From NCBI GenBank assembly GCA_025531455.1, contig JAMYHL010000001.1, positions 992,001 through 1,056,000 of the forward strand: a stretch of 64,000 bases of DNA, written 5' to 3'. The position numbers and the translations under genes were made by a program. The stretch is from Apiotrichum sp. Y4204. Its lineage: Eukaryota; Basidiomycota; Tremellomycetes; Trichosporonales; Trichosporonaceae. Shown one piece after another: positions 22,234 to 35,800 of this stretch (its first letter is position 1; each line of letters starts with the position of its first letter). The notes under the pieces were generated by a model. The model was not told the origin of the DNA. It did not search any database and worked only from the letters and a program-made list of their open reading frames with translations.

Positions 22234-25200
22234 CTACACCTCACTCAGTATCTTGTCAATGTTTTCGTTAAGCCAAGCCGCGCGGTCCTGCAGGTTGGCG
22301 TTGGGGAAGAGTCCGTAGATGGCCTCGCGGGCCGATCGCTTCGTTACAGTCATGAGGTCCTGGCTGTTGAGGTACGTGCGGAGCGTGCTGAGGATTGTGC
22401 CGTCCGTCGGCGACGGGTCCGTGTTGACCGGGATCGACGGCGTGTTCGAGAAGGGGTTGGCAGTGGTCGCGAGCGAGTACGACGAGCCGCGCGTCTGCAT
22501 CGGGTTCATCGGGAACGCAGGGGAGCCCATGGGAGAGGCGTACGGCGCGAACATTGTTGGCGGGCGGAGCGACGCGGCGTCAGACATGGCCGGCGAGTCG
22601 AAGGGGTTGCCGTAGCCGAGGTTGTACGCTGGCTGCGAGAACATGGTCATCCGCTGGTCGCCAATGCCCATGAACGGGTTGGGTGACGGGACGCGCGAGC
22701 CAGAGTATATCGAACCGTTGCCGCCATTGTCACTACCCTGGGCGGAGGAGAGCATCGAGCGCTCCACAAGACGCTTGCGGCGCGACCGCTCGGTGCGGGC
22801 GTACTGCGACACACCGTCCTGCTCGCCATCCGACGGAAGCGACGTGTTCTCCCACGCGTTCGCCTCGTACTCCTTGAACGTGCGCAGGGGGATCATCGAA
22901 TCGTCAAACGGCTCAGTGTCGTCAATGACGACCATCTTGTTGTTGCCTTCACCGACAACCTGGCGCGTGTTTCCCCAGGAGAAGTCGTCCATCGACCAGA
23001 ACGAGTAGATCGGGAGGAAGACCGAGTACACCGGGTAGGCGAGAATGTAGACAAACATCCAACCGATGAGCATAAACTCGCGCTTGAGAATGAAGATGAC
23101 CGCCTGGAGACCGTACACGGCCGCGATCATTGCAATCGAGAGAATGGGAATCGGCGCTTTGCCGGTCGAGACGGTGACAATCAGGTAGATGAGGTACGCG
23201 AACGTGGCGGGAAGGATGATGGTACCGAGCAGGTCGATAAAGACAATGAAGCGCATCGAGAAGAGACAGAAACCGCACATCTCGGGAAGGAACATGAGCT
23301 CCGCGAGGTTGTGGATGGTCGAGTTGATCCAACGACGACGCTGTGAGAGCAGGACGTTCCAGCGCGACGGAGCGACAGTGTGCGCAATGGCGTCGGGCGT
23401 GAACTTCATCTTGTACGTCGGGAAGTGCTTCATCATGAGCGTCGTGAGGTAACGATCTTCACCAAGCGAGAACAGGTTCTTCTTATGCAGGGTGTCGACA
23501 TTCGGCTCGGCATACTCATCAATAACCACCGAGGAGATGATAATCGGACGTCCCTTGTCAGCCGTACGGATGCGGTAGACGGAGAAACAACCGGGAAGAC
23601 AGGTAACCGAACCGAACAGCGACTCGAACGCCTTGGTCAGGTGGTGCGAAATGTAGTATTCGTACACCTGAATCATGGTCGTGAACGACTCGCGTTCGTT
23701 GGCCAGCTTTGTCTCTCCGCAGATACCAATAATCTTCGAGTCGTCGGCAGTACACGAGATGAGACGGTTCAGCGATTCCGGCGTCACAGTAGTATCGGCG
23801 TCGACCTGGAAGATGTATTCGTAGAAGGTCGGGTCGATACCGATAACGTTGCGCATCTGGTGATAAATTTCGAGCTCAAGAGGGCACATCGGGGCGTCAA
23901 AGTGCACGCGGTTGAGGTACTGCATGAGCAGAACCTGCGAGTCACGCTTTCCACGGTTACCCGGGCGCGACGTCTCGGATGGCTTGCCGACCTTGACAAC
24001 GACGACATACCTGGTGGTCAGTATAAAACAGAGTAACAGTTACTCACGGGACAACATGGCCCTCGTACTCGTAAAGACCAGAGTAGATCTTGCCGTAGTT
24101 GAGCTGCTTGCTGCCTTCGCCGATACTCTTGAAAATGAGCGGCTCGGGGTCGAGCTTCGGGTCGACGCCGAGAATGTCCAACACGATACGCGGTGTGGGG
24201 CGGTTGTTTCCGGAACCAATAATGTTGCCGTCACAGATGATGAAGATGAGCTTGCGCTTATCGTCGTACTGCAGCGTCGCCAGCGAGTCGATTGTCTTCT
24301 TGAGAGACTCCTCGCCTTCGGTGTAACAGGGCACCTGGCAGATAACAAACTTGTCCATCTGCTCCGGGTTGCGCTTGCCTCCGAGCTGCAGTGCCGCCAG
24401 GACTGGAATGTGAGCGAAAAGAAGCTTTCTTAATACTCACACTTTGCAACAACAGTGATCATGAGGATGATCGCAAACGCAAGAAGCATATAGTTCTGCA
24501 CCAGGCAGCGCGGCGTCTTGCGGAAGTCGGTGTCGCCGAGGTAGAAGGCCTGGTTCAGGCAGTGGAGGTGGTCACGGGCATTGTCCGCCGACATGCCCGC
24601 GAGTGCCTTGTCGAGTTGCGAGGTAATGTCCTGTCCGGAGCTCGCCTGGAACAACGATGACACCTCTGTGGCAAGGTACGAGTAATTCGGCAGGTCAGGA
24701 CCCGACGATGAAGTGTATCTCGCGGCCGTCTCAAAGTATCCGGAAAGATCGTACACCTTGCCCTTGTAGATGGCCCAGGGCCGCGCAACGTCGCCAGAGC
24801 CCTGTTCGGCAATCGTGCTCTTGTCCCAGACGAAAAACCCCTTGTAGTACTGTTTGAGGAATGGCAGGAATTGGTCATAGTACCAATTGTCGTCTGCGAG
24901 CTTTGTCGTATTCTGGCCGCGCTGGATGCCGCGGAGCTGTGTACCGGAATAGTGGATAGCGTCCGTTATGATCGGTTGGAACCAATTGCCATATGTCTCA
25001 ACATAGAGGCTCTGATCGCTGACCAGGCCGGAACAGGCCTGGTACATGGGCGGAGGGAAGTAGTAGGTCATGTCCTGGCCGGAGAACTGCTGCATGATAG
25101 CGTTCGGAGTCGTCACTCCCGGAATGTCGCTGTGCTCCGCCTTCCACCAGTTGGTAAAATCGTACACGCTGCCGGCAATAGCAACGTAGTAGGTCGGGTC

Positions 25201-28200
25201 GGCTTGGAATCCCTGGAGCTGGGACTGGTTCCACGCCTTGTCGTTCTCGGGACAGAGCACCTTGCCAAATCCGATAATCCAGAAGATGACGATTCCACAC
25301 ATGAGCGCGATCATCATACAGATGGTGACCTTTTCACGCCACGCCATGCGAACGTCTGGGCGCTTCATGCCGCCCAGCTTTTTCAGTAGGAACGAAGGGA
25401 TCCACCAGGTAAACAGCCACGTTATGCGGATCCACCAGCGGCGCGCGGTCGACGTCGCGACGACCTCGGTGGTGTGGTGGCGCTTCTCCTTGGTGACCAG
25501 ACCATTGACAGGCGGCATCTCCTTTGACGCTGGGAGAGGAGCATCCGGGTCGTAAGGCTCGTCCTTGGTCGCCCAAACGTCGCTCGCGTCGGGATCCGGG
25601 CTGTCGTAGCCATATCCGCCGGCGCCGCCATCCGCGTATCGACCAAGGTCGCGGTCCGAGGCCCGAGCGCCGAGAAGATTGTCCATGCTCTCGCTCGGGT
25701 GCATGTCCTCACCTGGGCCCGCACGCAGGTACTGGCGAGGAGCACCTGCTCCAATGGCATATGCGTTGTCCTCGTCAGTCAACGTCTCCTCGCCGCTGCC
25801 GCGCCGCGTCTCTGTCGAGCGGAGCAGGTCCTCCTGTTCACGCCAGGCACCGTAGGCCAGCCAGATGCGCTCGTTGCCGATGGCATAGTCGGGCCCCGCG
25901 TTCCAGCCATGCGTGAGCGCAAACTCCTCGACAGCACGGTGCGTGTCGTGCACCGGCATGGCGTGGCGGACGCAGAACTGGTGCAGGGGGTACTCGGCAA
26001 CATAGTCAATCTCGCGACGCTTGACCAGGTCGGGAAGGAGTAGCGAGTTGACCTGGGCCTTGATGCGGCGGCGGTCATACGAGTTTGCGTGACCCGAGTC
26101 GTTGGGGCGAATGCAGTGCACGCCCCAGACACGCGTGCGGTCGATGGTGTCGAACACGGTCGCGAGGGTGGCGTTGAGCTGCGCGGTCACCGGCTGCGGG
26201 ACGCTGGTGTCGATAGGGTACTCGACCGAATCCTGGACCTCGGAACCAAGGATGCGGTTGGCGATCGCGGTCGGCGGCCGGAGTGGGGCAGACGACACCT
26301 GGGCCTCGACGACAATGTTGTCGTCAAGCGGGTGGCACTCGGTGGAGAGGGCAGGGCCCGAGACGAGCTTTGTTATGAAGGGGTCTGCCGAGTTGCGGAG
26401 CAGCTCGACGAGCTGCTTGTCGAGAACATCCGCATTGCGGTCGATAAAGTCGGTGGCATCATACGACACCTGACCGGCCCAATGGCTGATACCGAACATG
26501 CGGCCTTCGCGTGCCGAGGGTCCAAGACCGGCAGCCGGCCGGGCAATGTACGACGGGTTCTTGTCAAAGGCCTGGAGGTGGCTGACGACCACGGAAGCCT
26601 TGACGTCGTCGCGGTCCTCGCCCTTGATGTGCTCTCCCACCTCGGCCAGCATGCCGATAACACCGCGCGGGCGTTTGGCAAGCTTCCTGGATCCAAGCGC
26701 GCCCCCGCGGAGGAGGTCGAGACAGCCGATATTGTCCATGGTGAGCACCTCGGGAATGTTGATGCCGTCCATGCGCAGCTGGGCGTTCCAGCTAAGCTCA
26801 TCCTCAAACGTGCGACGAAGGAGGTACGAGTGAACGATTTCCGAGGAAAAGTTGATGCCAAACTCGTTGAACTGATTCTGCCCCGAAACACTTATCAGGG
26901 GAAGTGTGTTGAGAAGGCTGCGGCGGCCGGCGTACGGCTCCGCGGTGAGGGTGCGGCTCTGGTGGCCCGGCACGTCGAGGATACCGATCTGAATGGTCGG
27001 TGTTGCGTCAACATCTGGCGCCAGCCGCTTGTTAGCCATTTCCACCACGAACGCAAACAGGATCGAGTACAGGTCGCGCATGAGCGAGTCGCGCTGGGTC
27101 TCTGCCGTCGCAGCGTCGAGGAAGACGGACGCGAGGTCGTGCGAGACCCATTTTGTGCGGTTGACAAGGACGGCCTCGAGGTGTTCTGGTGTAACGCCCA
27201 GGAGGTGGGCGGCGACCGCAAGCTCTTCGCGCTCGATGATAGACGTCTGCTCCTCATACGACGTCATTCCCAGCGAGCCCTCTGCGCGCGTGTCGGTGAA
27301 CGAGAGATTGGAAAGGATGAGAATCGATGTGAGGACGGCAAAGATGGAACGGACGTGCTTGGGTTTGAACCCAAGTGCGGCGAACGATGCGCGCAGCTCG
27401 CCGAGCTGGGTCGAGTCGTCCGAGAACGGTCCAGCAGGGAGGTAGAAGCAGCCGCTGGACGACAGGAGCCGATATGTATCCATGTCCTCGAGGCCGAGCT
27501 CCTCGCGCTCCTCTGGCGTCGCGCCTGCAAGCATCTGGTAGAAGACGTGGAAGGAGCGCTCATCCTGCTGCAGCAAGTTGACGCGGGTCTTGTTGAGCCC
27601 AAAGGGAAGAACCTTTGCGCCCGAGATGGTGCCGTCAAAGGCGAAATGCAGCTCGAGATAGCGGCCGTGCTGTGATGCCGAGGGGTTGAGCGCCGACTTT
27701 GCGTTGCCAAACGACTCGAGGAGGTTGACCATGTGGTTGACCTGCACCGCCAATCGCCGCTGCGCTTTGCTCGTCGTCGCGAGCTCGAGAATCTGGTTGA
27801 CGAGATGCCGCGAGGTGGTCGTCTTGCCGGAACCTGTGAGACCGCTGGGCCGTTAGCGCCATAAATCCAAGGGCAGCGTCACAGCGGGGCATCATGTACG
27901 ACGAACACAGCGCGGACACCGTCGCCCTCCACACGCTCCGTCCACGCTTTCCCTCGCACAAATCTGCCACGGCCACACACTCACTGGAAGACAACAGTCT
28001 GGCACTCGCGCTGTCTGCTCATGAGCAGCCAGACCCGGCCTGCGAGCTCGTAGACGGAAGGCTGCCTCGGCTGTCCGCCAATACCGCCGTCTGTGCGGTC
28101 GACGTCATCCTGGTATCCCTTGCGGCTGTCGTCGTTGAGGCAGTGCAGCGCACGGAGGGGGTTGAGAACAATGTATTCTGTGCCCGAGGCGGAGACGCGG

Positions 28201-28361
28201 GTGTAGGGGTGCTCGGCGCGGGCGCGGGCACGGAGGAGCGCGGCGATCGTGTCCTCTGAGGGATAGACGAGGGAGCCGTCCGCCTCGGAGACCTGGATGA
28301 GGGAGACGAGGTCGAGGTGCTCGGCCGCTAGCGACGCGGAGAAGGGGTTACCGCTTGCCAT
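22234..28361 (-). CDS. Chitin synthase with N-terminal myosin-like motor domain (class V type)
   Basis: Plasma-membrane glycosyltransferase that polymerises UDP-GlcNAc into cell-wall chitin. Four exons (27985-28361, 24441-27844, 24048-24402, 22234-24010) give 1970 aa. Order: myosin-motor-like domain (about 1-800) with P-loop GLTGSGKTT formed across intron 1; membrane helices near residues 930-1000; a cytochrome-b5-like fold ([19 protein letters not shown], about 1015); a second membrane region; and the family-2 transferase domain with QVDADT (about 1448), [17 protein letters not shown] and QRRRWINST (about 1606). Further helices and a DEK-C-type domain in the last 60 residues follow. All GT2 catalytic motifs are intact. 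The motor switches look degenerate: NPSASQHGR in place of the myosin SSRFGK region, and DVPGHQ in place of DIxGFE. Confidence 0.93.
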
Positions 28362-30268
28362 TGTGGCTGCGCGTGCGGGCTAGCCTGCACGGGGCGGAGG
28401 AATGGTGGGGGAGGGGGAAGAGGAGGGTGGTGAGAGAGAAATGAGTGGTGTCAAGTTTGTTGGGAGCTGCGAAACCGTGACAAGATGAATGGACCGGGAC
28501 CAGTCGAGCGGGCGGCGAGCGCGGCGAGGCTTGGCTGGCAGGGACTGGGCGAGGCGCGAAAGGGTTTGTCGGTCTTTTTCGTGAGGATAAGTGTGAGACG
28601 AGATCGTGTCGGTGCGATGCGGATAATGGGTAGAGGCTGGGATAGACGTGTATGTGGTGGTCGAAGCGAGCACGACGAAGCGACCAAGTCGTTGACAATG
28701 ATTACACCGTTGTTGGAGGAGTAGTAACGAGCATCGATGTGCTGTTGTCGTGGTGGCGTCTGCTGGGATGATGGCCCAGATTCCCTACGCGGCAAGGAAA
28801 AAGGAGAAAAAAGGATCGCCAGAGCAGTGCCAAAAAGTAGAAAAAGGGGCAACAAGGAACGCGCAGCGCGCAGCACACGTAACAAAAGAGAGGGAGATCG
28901 AGAGAGAAACGTAAGAAGCGATAGGAGGTATATAGGATGTAGAGTGTGCCCCCAAGTCGAGAACTTTGAATATCCTCAATGCACAGCGATGGCTTGACGA
29001 TAAATGCGCAAAGAAGAAAGAACACTCCTCGTTTGCAGAAGTCACTCGTCACTACTTTCCGTGTCTTGTTTTGCCTTGTTTATCGTGTTGGCGAGCGAGC
29101 ACCAGTAAACTACTAAAGTTTGGGTGGGAAGGCGGGCGAGCAGTGCAGCCAGTGCAGCTAGTGCAGGGAGGGGGGCAAGGTTGAATTTCTGCCAGCAGCA
29201 CAGGGTCCCTAGGTCTCTGAATGGGAGTGAGTGGGCGCAACACGGGCAAAACAATCTCTCTTGAAAATGTCACAACAATCGTGCACTCTGGGAGAGTACG
29301 ATTCCCGCGCCACCCGTTTGTCGAGGCTGCTGCGCATTTCGATGCTGCTAGACAGTCGGAGATGCATCTGAGCTACCAACCGACCGAGCGAGTTCCCGTA
29401 CCCGTTCCCCGTCCGTTGACTCCTCTGTGCATGGGGAATTATTTCGAGGGGACTGTGGCTGTGCTCTAACAATTCGTCTGAGTTGCCTGGGTTGCCTGGC
29501 CTCTGCCCTGGCTTGCCCTGTGATCTGTGACCTGTGACCTCTAGTTGTGACGGGGAGACTTGACAACAACCCCTCCCCTCCCCCCTCTCGCTCCTCTCCA
29601 CCTCGTTCAGGCGGCTTCATACGAACACGCTGGACGGAGTCGGTACTCCGGGGTGCACCGGCCCGTGTACCGGATTCATGTCCGATGCATCATCTCATAT
29701 CTCGACAACCAAATCTTTCCGTTCCTGTGCACTTCTTCAGGCGATCAGGCGGGGATTGTGTAAAAGCAGGCACGACAATCTCACCCCAGAATCATAACGG
29801 CAGAAGGCCATTTACGTAACGAGACTTTGTTATTGTCATGACCTCTGGTCTCTTCGATCTCCATAACCCTCCAGTCCTCACCTCCTGACTGTCCTGCGTC
29901 CTCACTACCAGTTTAACATGTATGGTGCATTGTGATGGTGATGTGGTGCTATTGCGTTGGTGGTAGGGGACCCTAATAAACGTGGTGGTATCAACAGCGT
30001 GTATCAAGGCTACGAGCAAGTCACGGCGCATTCCAGGCGCCGCACCTCGCCAGCAAGTCATGATGGCCGAGTTTTTCGTAGTGTCATCCATCATCTCGTG
30101 CAAGACCGTTCGGTGGTGGCTGTGGTGTATGGCATGCAGTGTGTAGGTGAGGACATGGTGATCCGTGGGGGCACGGAAGGAAGGAAGGGGAAAGTGATGG
30201 TGACGAAGACGAGGGAGGGGTTGTCGTTATCACAAAGTGTCCATAAACGTTCTGGCGCCAAGAGAAAT
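28362..30268. other. Promoter-side region of the chitin synthase gene
   Basis: About 1.9 kb between the chitin synthase start and the 3' end of the next minus-strand gene. On the minus strand the part nearest the gene (about 28380-28720) is rich in pyrimidine tracts, like other leaders in the window, so a long 5' UTR is likely. No gene was supported. Confidence 0.4.
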
Positions 30269-32885
30269 CTAAAGTTCGGAGTCTGTGTTGCGCCTTTGCT
30301 GACTCGTGGTGCGGCGCTCGCGGTTACGGATCGCAGACTCGCGCATGCGGGCAATCTCCGCCAGCTGCTCAGGAGTGTGGGCCAGGCTGGCGAACATGGG
30401 CGCGAATTCCGTCTGGCCGCTATCCGCTGACCCGTCCTGGTCGTTGCTGTCATCGATCGCCTTGCGGCACGGGGTAGTGTCGGGCTTTATACAGGTTTCG
30501 TCAGAAGTGTCAGGTGCGTCGGTCTCAGATGTCTGGTGGACACAATCCGGTTCGCGGACAAAGACATGTCCCGATGACTCGGTCGTGTTGCTGGATGGGT
30601 GGTAGACATCAGCGTTCGACGGTGTGATCAATATCTGCCGACCAAATGCGGCCGACGACGCATCCGACGAGCCGACCGAGGAAGACAAAGATGCCTGCTT
30701 CGAGGTTGTCGGCCGAGGGCTGTGCCCGTTCGCCGAAGGAAAGGTCGACTCCACATCCGTGAGCTGGCTGATCCCTAGGCCAGCCACGGGATTCGAGTCT
30801 TGGGCCGACTTTTCTGCCGGATCAGATGCCCTCGTCGAGGTTGGGTTCGAGTCACCACTGTCAGATGTCGGCGTCTTCTTCTTGAGCACCGATGACGCGA
30901 TGTGCAAACGACGGAGCTCCACAGAAGACATCCGGGTAGACTCGGATCCTCCTCCACTGGCAGAGGACGGCACCGACGCGAACGAGGTATTTATCGACAA
31001 ATCGGGGGGATAGGGCGAGCCAAGCTGTGAGTGCGCCCCCGAGGACGGAACTTGTCCAGGAGTGAGGGGTCCAGCGAGGTCACTAGAGCTCGTGCCGTCG
31101 GTACGCCTCAAGGGCGAAGGGGAGACCGGGAGCTGCATGGGAAACCCATGCGGGACAATGGGAGATCCGTACACGGGTGAGTTTCCATAAGGGATGCCGG
31201 CCATCTGGATCCCACCTGGAGTAGGGTAGGGCAGGAAAGGTGATGGGGGCGGGTACTGTGATGGCGTTGGGGGCGCCTGAGAGGAACCATTTCCTTCCTG
31301 ATTGTTTGACGCCGCCTGAGCTGCCACGGTGGCTTCAAGCTCGCGCATTCGCGTAGCGACAGCGCAGTACATGTGGTACAGGCCCTCAAACCGACTACGC
31401 ATGACGAGTATCTGATCGGTCAATACTTGTGAAATAGGATGCACTCACTTCGTTCTCAATCCGTCGAGTCTCGTTTTCAGCGCGATCGCGCGCCTTACGC
31501 GCTCTCTCATAGTCGGAGCGCATGCGGTCTTCCGTCGCCCGTGACCGTCGGAGCTCTTCCCTCGCACGGACCTCGTCGTCACGGGCCTTGCTCTCCTCTG
31601 CCTTGGCAACACCAATTTCGGCACGCAAGTGGTCAATTGTGCGCTCGTGATTGGTAAGTAGGAGGTCGAGGGCAGGCGTCATTGGCACGCCGGCGACACT
31701 GGTCTGTCGTCTACGACGAGGCGTGGACGGCGATCCGGGCGTAGAGGATAACGTCGCGGGAACACTGCGAGGGGATGATCCGTCGTCAGACGACATGTTG
31801 AGCGTGCGGATAGCGGAGAGGGAAGGCTGCCTGGTGATTTGAGGGCTGCGGGGCACATCTCCTCCCCCGCGGGCCTTTGATTTGCGCTTGCCCTTCTTCT
31901 TTGCGCCCGTCATCGCCTGACTTTCGTCTGGAAGAATAGAGTAGGTCGAGCTCGACTGCCGACTGCTGTGCGCTGATCTGTTGCTGCTGTTGCCTTGGCG
32001 GTCGGATACGTCTGTGGACAGCCGTAGAGATGCGTTCTCCTCGCCGTCTGTCGAGAGGTCGATTTCCCGCGGCGAAGGAAGAGGCAATGGTGCGACCTCA
32101 GGTGACTCCGTCGCTCCTGTTGATGGTGGTGCTGCAAGGGTAGATGGGGAACCAGATGGGAGGGCGTCGTTGTCAGACGGAATGGAATGGAGTGTAATAC
32201 TTGGGGGGTTGGGAAGGATGTTGGAGGTGGTGATCGGTTGAGACTGAGGGGATGAGGGAGATGCTTGTGACGGCCCGTTCTGATCCTTGGCGGAACCGCT
32301 CGGATCAGTGGCGGTTGTTGACCCAGGGACTGGTGAAGAAGAACGCGTGCTGGAGGTTGGGATGCTGGTAGTATCCACCGAGCTCGCCTTGCTATCGACG
32401 CGCAAAAGGTCGACCCGCTTCTTGGCTTCTTTCGCCTCCCTGCGCTTTTCGCGTCCGCGTTCCCGAGCACGTTTGGGCGTAGCAATGGCCGTCGAGAGGC
32501 ATTTGCTTGAGGGAAGCTGGTCTTTGTCATCGCTCTGTCCTCCCCTAGAGTCTTGTTTCTCCATAGAGAGTAGCTCGGCGGTCAAAGCGCGGCTGAGGCG
32601 CTCACGCTGTCGGCGGCGCCACCGCCTTACGGGTTCCCGTACGACAAAGTAGATGGCACCCACGACGAGGACGACAACGCAGATAAGCAGTTGGCCCCGC
32701 CAGCTTGCAATGAGGGTGAAGGTATGCGAGCTCAGTAGGCGGGGTGACGGCAATGAAGTCGCGTGAGCCGGTAAACGCCCATTGCGAGGCGTATGCGCAC
32801 GACGAGTAGTCATGGTGTCGAAAACCGCGACAAAGTCGAGCCCGTGATCGGGTGTCTGGGGGATGTCGCGCAGATGGAAAGGCAA
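30269..32885 (-). CDS. Ser-rich membrane-anchored coiled-coil protein, unknown function
   Basis: Two exons (31449-32885 and 30269-31411), 859 aa from the first Met; the Met at 32813 (835 aa) is an equally good start. Near the N-terminus is one transmembrane helix (LLICVVVLVVGAIYFVV) followed by RRWRRRQRERLSRA, so the bulk should be cytosolic. A long disordered Ser/Pro/Thr-rich region follows, with a basic patch (GAKKKGKRKSKARGGG). A charged coiled coil of about 80 residues (NHERTIDHLRAEIGVAKAEE onward) crosses the intron into ILVMRSRFEGLYHMY. The C-terminal half is again Ser/Pro-rich, ending in a short Arg/Glu-rich helix. I recognise no enzyme domain; a membrane tether or scaffold is an inference. 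Confidence 0.8.
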
Positions 32886-35800
32886 GTTGAGAGGGAGACT
32901 GGAAGTCGAAGGAGAGGGAAGGGCGGAAATGGCCGTGAGTCAAGTACCCAAGAGTCAAGGTCGTAAAGCGTCAAGGACCAAGAATCACTGTCGAGTCGGA
33001 GAGACCAATGTTCTGTACTGCAGAGGCTGGTCGGCTCTGGGAACTAGACAAACGAGGCGGCGAGTGGAAGGGCGACAGTGTAGCCGAACATACAGCGAGC
33101 ACAGCAACTACAGGGTTAGTGGATCGATAGTGGAACGGGGCAAAATAGAATGGTGGACGGAGGAAAATAGAACGGAAGATCGAGAGAGGTGAATCAAGAC
33201 AGCACACATAACACCCCGCAGCCGCGCCGCGGGGGGCAATGCACAGATGATGGGTGACTTGGAATGAGGATCCAGGCTGCAGTATCGAGCGCGAGCAACG
33301 TGCAACGCGTAGAAACCAAATTGCCCAGTCTCGAGATGCCAAGGGTCAAACAAAACAACGCCCCGTGTGGCGTGTGCTGCGACAGCGCAACAGGTTCACA
33401 TTGAGGGATTACGCGCTCAGACCTCACGCCACGAACGCTTTCAGAAACTGGTCGCGCGTATCTATAGCACACGAGCACTGCATGCACTCGCTCGCGAGGT
33501 AACACACGCGCAAGGTGGCAGATGTCGTGGCGACAGTCAGATGTGGCTCCATCGTCCTTGGCAAGTCTCTGAGCCGAAAAGCCAGGGCATCACAACAATG
33601 AATCTGAGGGACGAGGAGGCGAGGACGCCGGGTCCGACACATGCGACGACGGCCCAAACGAAAGTGGGAGTGTGGTGCAGCTGCACATGTCTGTGTCGAG
33701 TGTACTCACCTTGAGCGACGGTGCAACCGACGGAGGCACTGGAGTGGTAGGTAACACTATGCAGGGAACAAGGGTCGGGGCGTTTGTTGCTGGATGAGTT
33801 CTTACGATGACGGCCGACGTGTCGAGATCGACTGCGGTGTTGAAATCGATCTAGCGTTCTGTCGCGAGGATAGAGGTTGCGATGTCGGACGCGTGCGGTC
33901 GATGTGGATAACAAAGACAATCGACCAAAAAGTCTAGAGGAAACGAGGGTGAGGAAGGGCAAGGGAAGGGGTCTGTGGAAGAAAGGAAGGTGTGACCCAA
34001 AAGGAAGGTGCCGCCGGGGAGCAGGAAAGAGTGGGATCGATCAAGGGGGAGAGGAGGGTGAGGGGGAGATAGAGTTCTGTACACAGACAGTTTAGAAAGG
34101 CACAGTGTCAGCTCGCTGAGTGTCTCCTGGTGTCGAAGGGTGTTGTCGTTTCTCGTCTCGAGCCGAGGCCGCGTTCGGTCTGCACCACGGCTGTCGCAAG
34201 GCACAAGTTCTAATCCGGAGGCTCCAGCGGTTGCAGTGGTGTGGTGAGTATGGGTATCGAAGCTCTCGGCCCTTCTAGGTCGAAACTGAGATACACTCCT
34301 GTCACCAAGAAGGGGGGCGCGTCGAGGGAGGGACGGGGAAGTATGGGTGGTGTTGCAGCGAATGGAAAATAAGTGTTGAATTCGGCAGACCAGTTGTTAT
34401 TGTGGAGAGGTGTAAGGATGAATGTGTGTCTGATCGAGAGTGCGGATTATGCGGAAGGGAAGAAAGGGTGGCAGTGCCGTGTTGTGGGAGGTGGCGTTGT
34501 ATATCACTCGAGATTACCGTGTTGTGCTCACACCGCTACCGCTACCATGCATGTTCCACTTTGGGCGAGCCGAGTTGTGACTTCCGAGGCAAGCGAGTAG
34601 CCCAGAAGGGGATAGGAAAACGGAGACGGGCGACGGCCACGGGGGGACGGGGAATGGTGGATGAAAAGTCGGGAGGTCGGGGAAGGTTGAGAGGGGCACG
34701 GGCCGAGGTAAAAAGCAAAGTCGGTTGTGTGTGTGGGGGACTGTGAGGGTACACTACTGTGTTGGTCTACACAGTGCGACGCGTGTGGTGTTGGTCACTC
34801 ATGAGATGACAAGGACAATTGAGAGAGATGGTGTTTCGGTGAGGAATGGACGAGGTCAAGGGTAACAACAATGGACCGGCCGTGGATGAGTGTGTGTTGT
34901 CGTTAGGATGAGTGGGTTTCAGGTGAGATGGATGGTGCTCTTTGTGTTGTTGTATGCTGCGCGTTGTACGTGTTGTGTGTTTGCGTGGCGTGGCGTGTGG
35001 CGTTTCTGCTCGCCCGAGATGTCTCTCAGCCCCTTCGGTTTGCCAAGAATATCAGACTGGATCAGGACGAGAATTGTTCTGCTGCAATGCAGGGTGAGCG
35101 ATTTGTGTGCATCGATCTGGCTGCGTCTGCCTTACCTCGTGCTCGCTGCCTCTTGTCTCTTGTCTCTCCGAGATGTTATGTGGTTTGTGTACGGTGTACG
35201 TGTTTGGGGTACGCAGGAGTGGGGTGTATGCCGAGAGCGCTCCAGAGGCACACCGAAGGATTTGAAAGCTCTATTAGGTGTCCGGGAGAGATGTGAGAGA
35301 GGATTAAGACATGCTAGTGCCCGATGGAGGCTATGCGAGATGACGAGGAACGCGCGCCGCGGGAAAAGAAAAACAAGGATAATTGCGTAGGCGGCTCTCC
35401 AGCCGGAAAGCTACAAGGAACTACAGGAACTACAGGGGACCGAAGAGAGGACGGAGAATGAAGGATGCCGGAGGGGATGACGGAGGGTCCGAACGGGACG
35501 AGGAGCAACGGCTAAAGAGGTGCAGCAGCGTGCAGCGGAGTTGCGGGGGATGCGGAGCGGGCCGAGTGAGGAGAGAGACGGGGTGAGGGGGCAAGTGCAG
35601 AGGAGGGCAGGAGGTCCTTGGATCCTTGGACGGAGGCAAGGAAAACCCAAAGGACAGGGCGCGGGGGCCGGGGAGGCGGGGACGGATCTTCATGCCGTTG
35701 AGTAATGTCGCATCAACGCGTTTCTCTCTACCAGTAACAGGCACTTGGCGCCTTTGGGCATTCGGTGGGAAGGACAGCGACTTTGAGCGGCGTTCATGCT

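Noticed and set aside
26089..27675. Open frame of about 528 codons on the plus strand, opposite the chitin synthase motor
   Set aside because: It is the antisense shadow of a GC3-biased real gene; its composition is Arg/Val/Glu-rich with no recognisable domain or start context.
29270..29325. B-box-like ATTCCCGCGC near 29300
   Set aside because: Only a partial match; no cloverleaf stem can be drawn around it.
29957..30430. Plus-strand frame overlapping the 3' end of the coiled-coil gene
   Set aside because: The second half is antisense to a real exon and the first half lacks coding character.
34890..35390. 166-codon plus-strand frame with hydrophobic stretches in the 5.9-kb gap
   Set aside because: The DNA is GT-repeat-like and the Cys/Val/Leu content follows from that bias; third-position GC is not raised as in real genes here.
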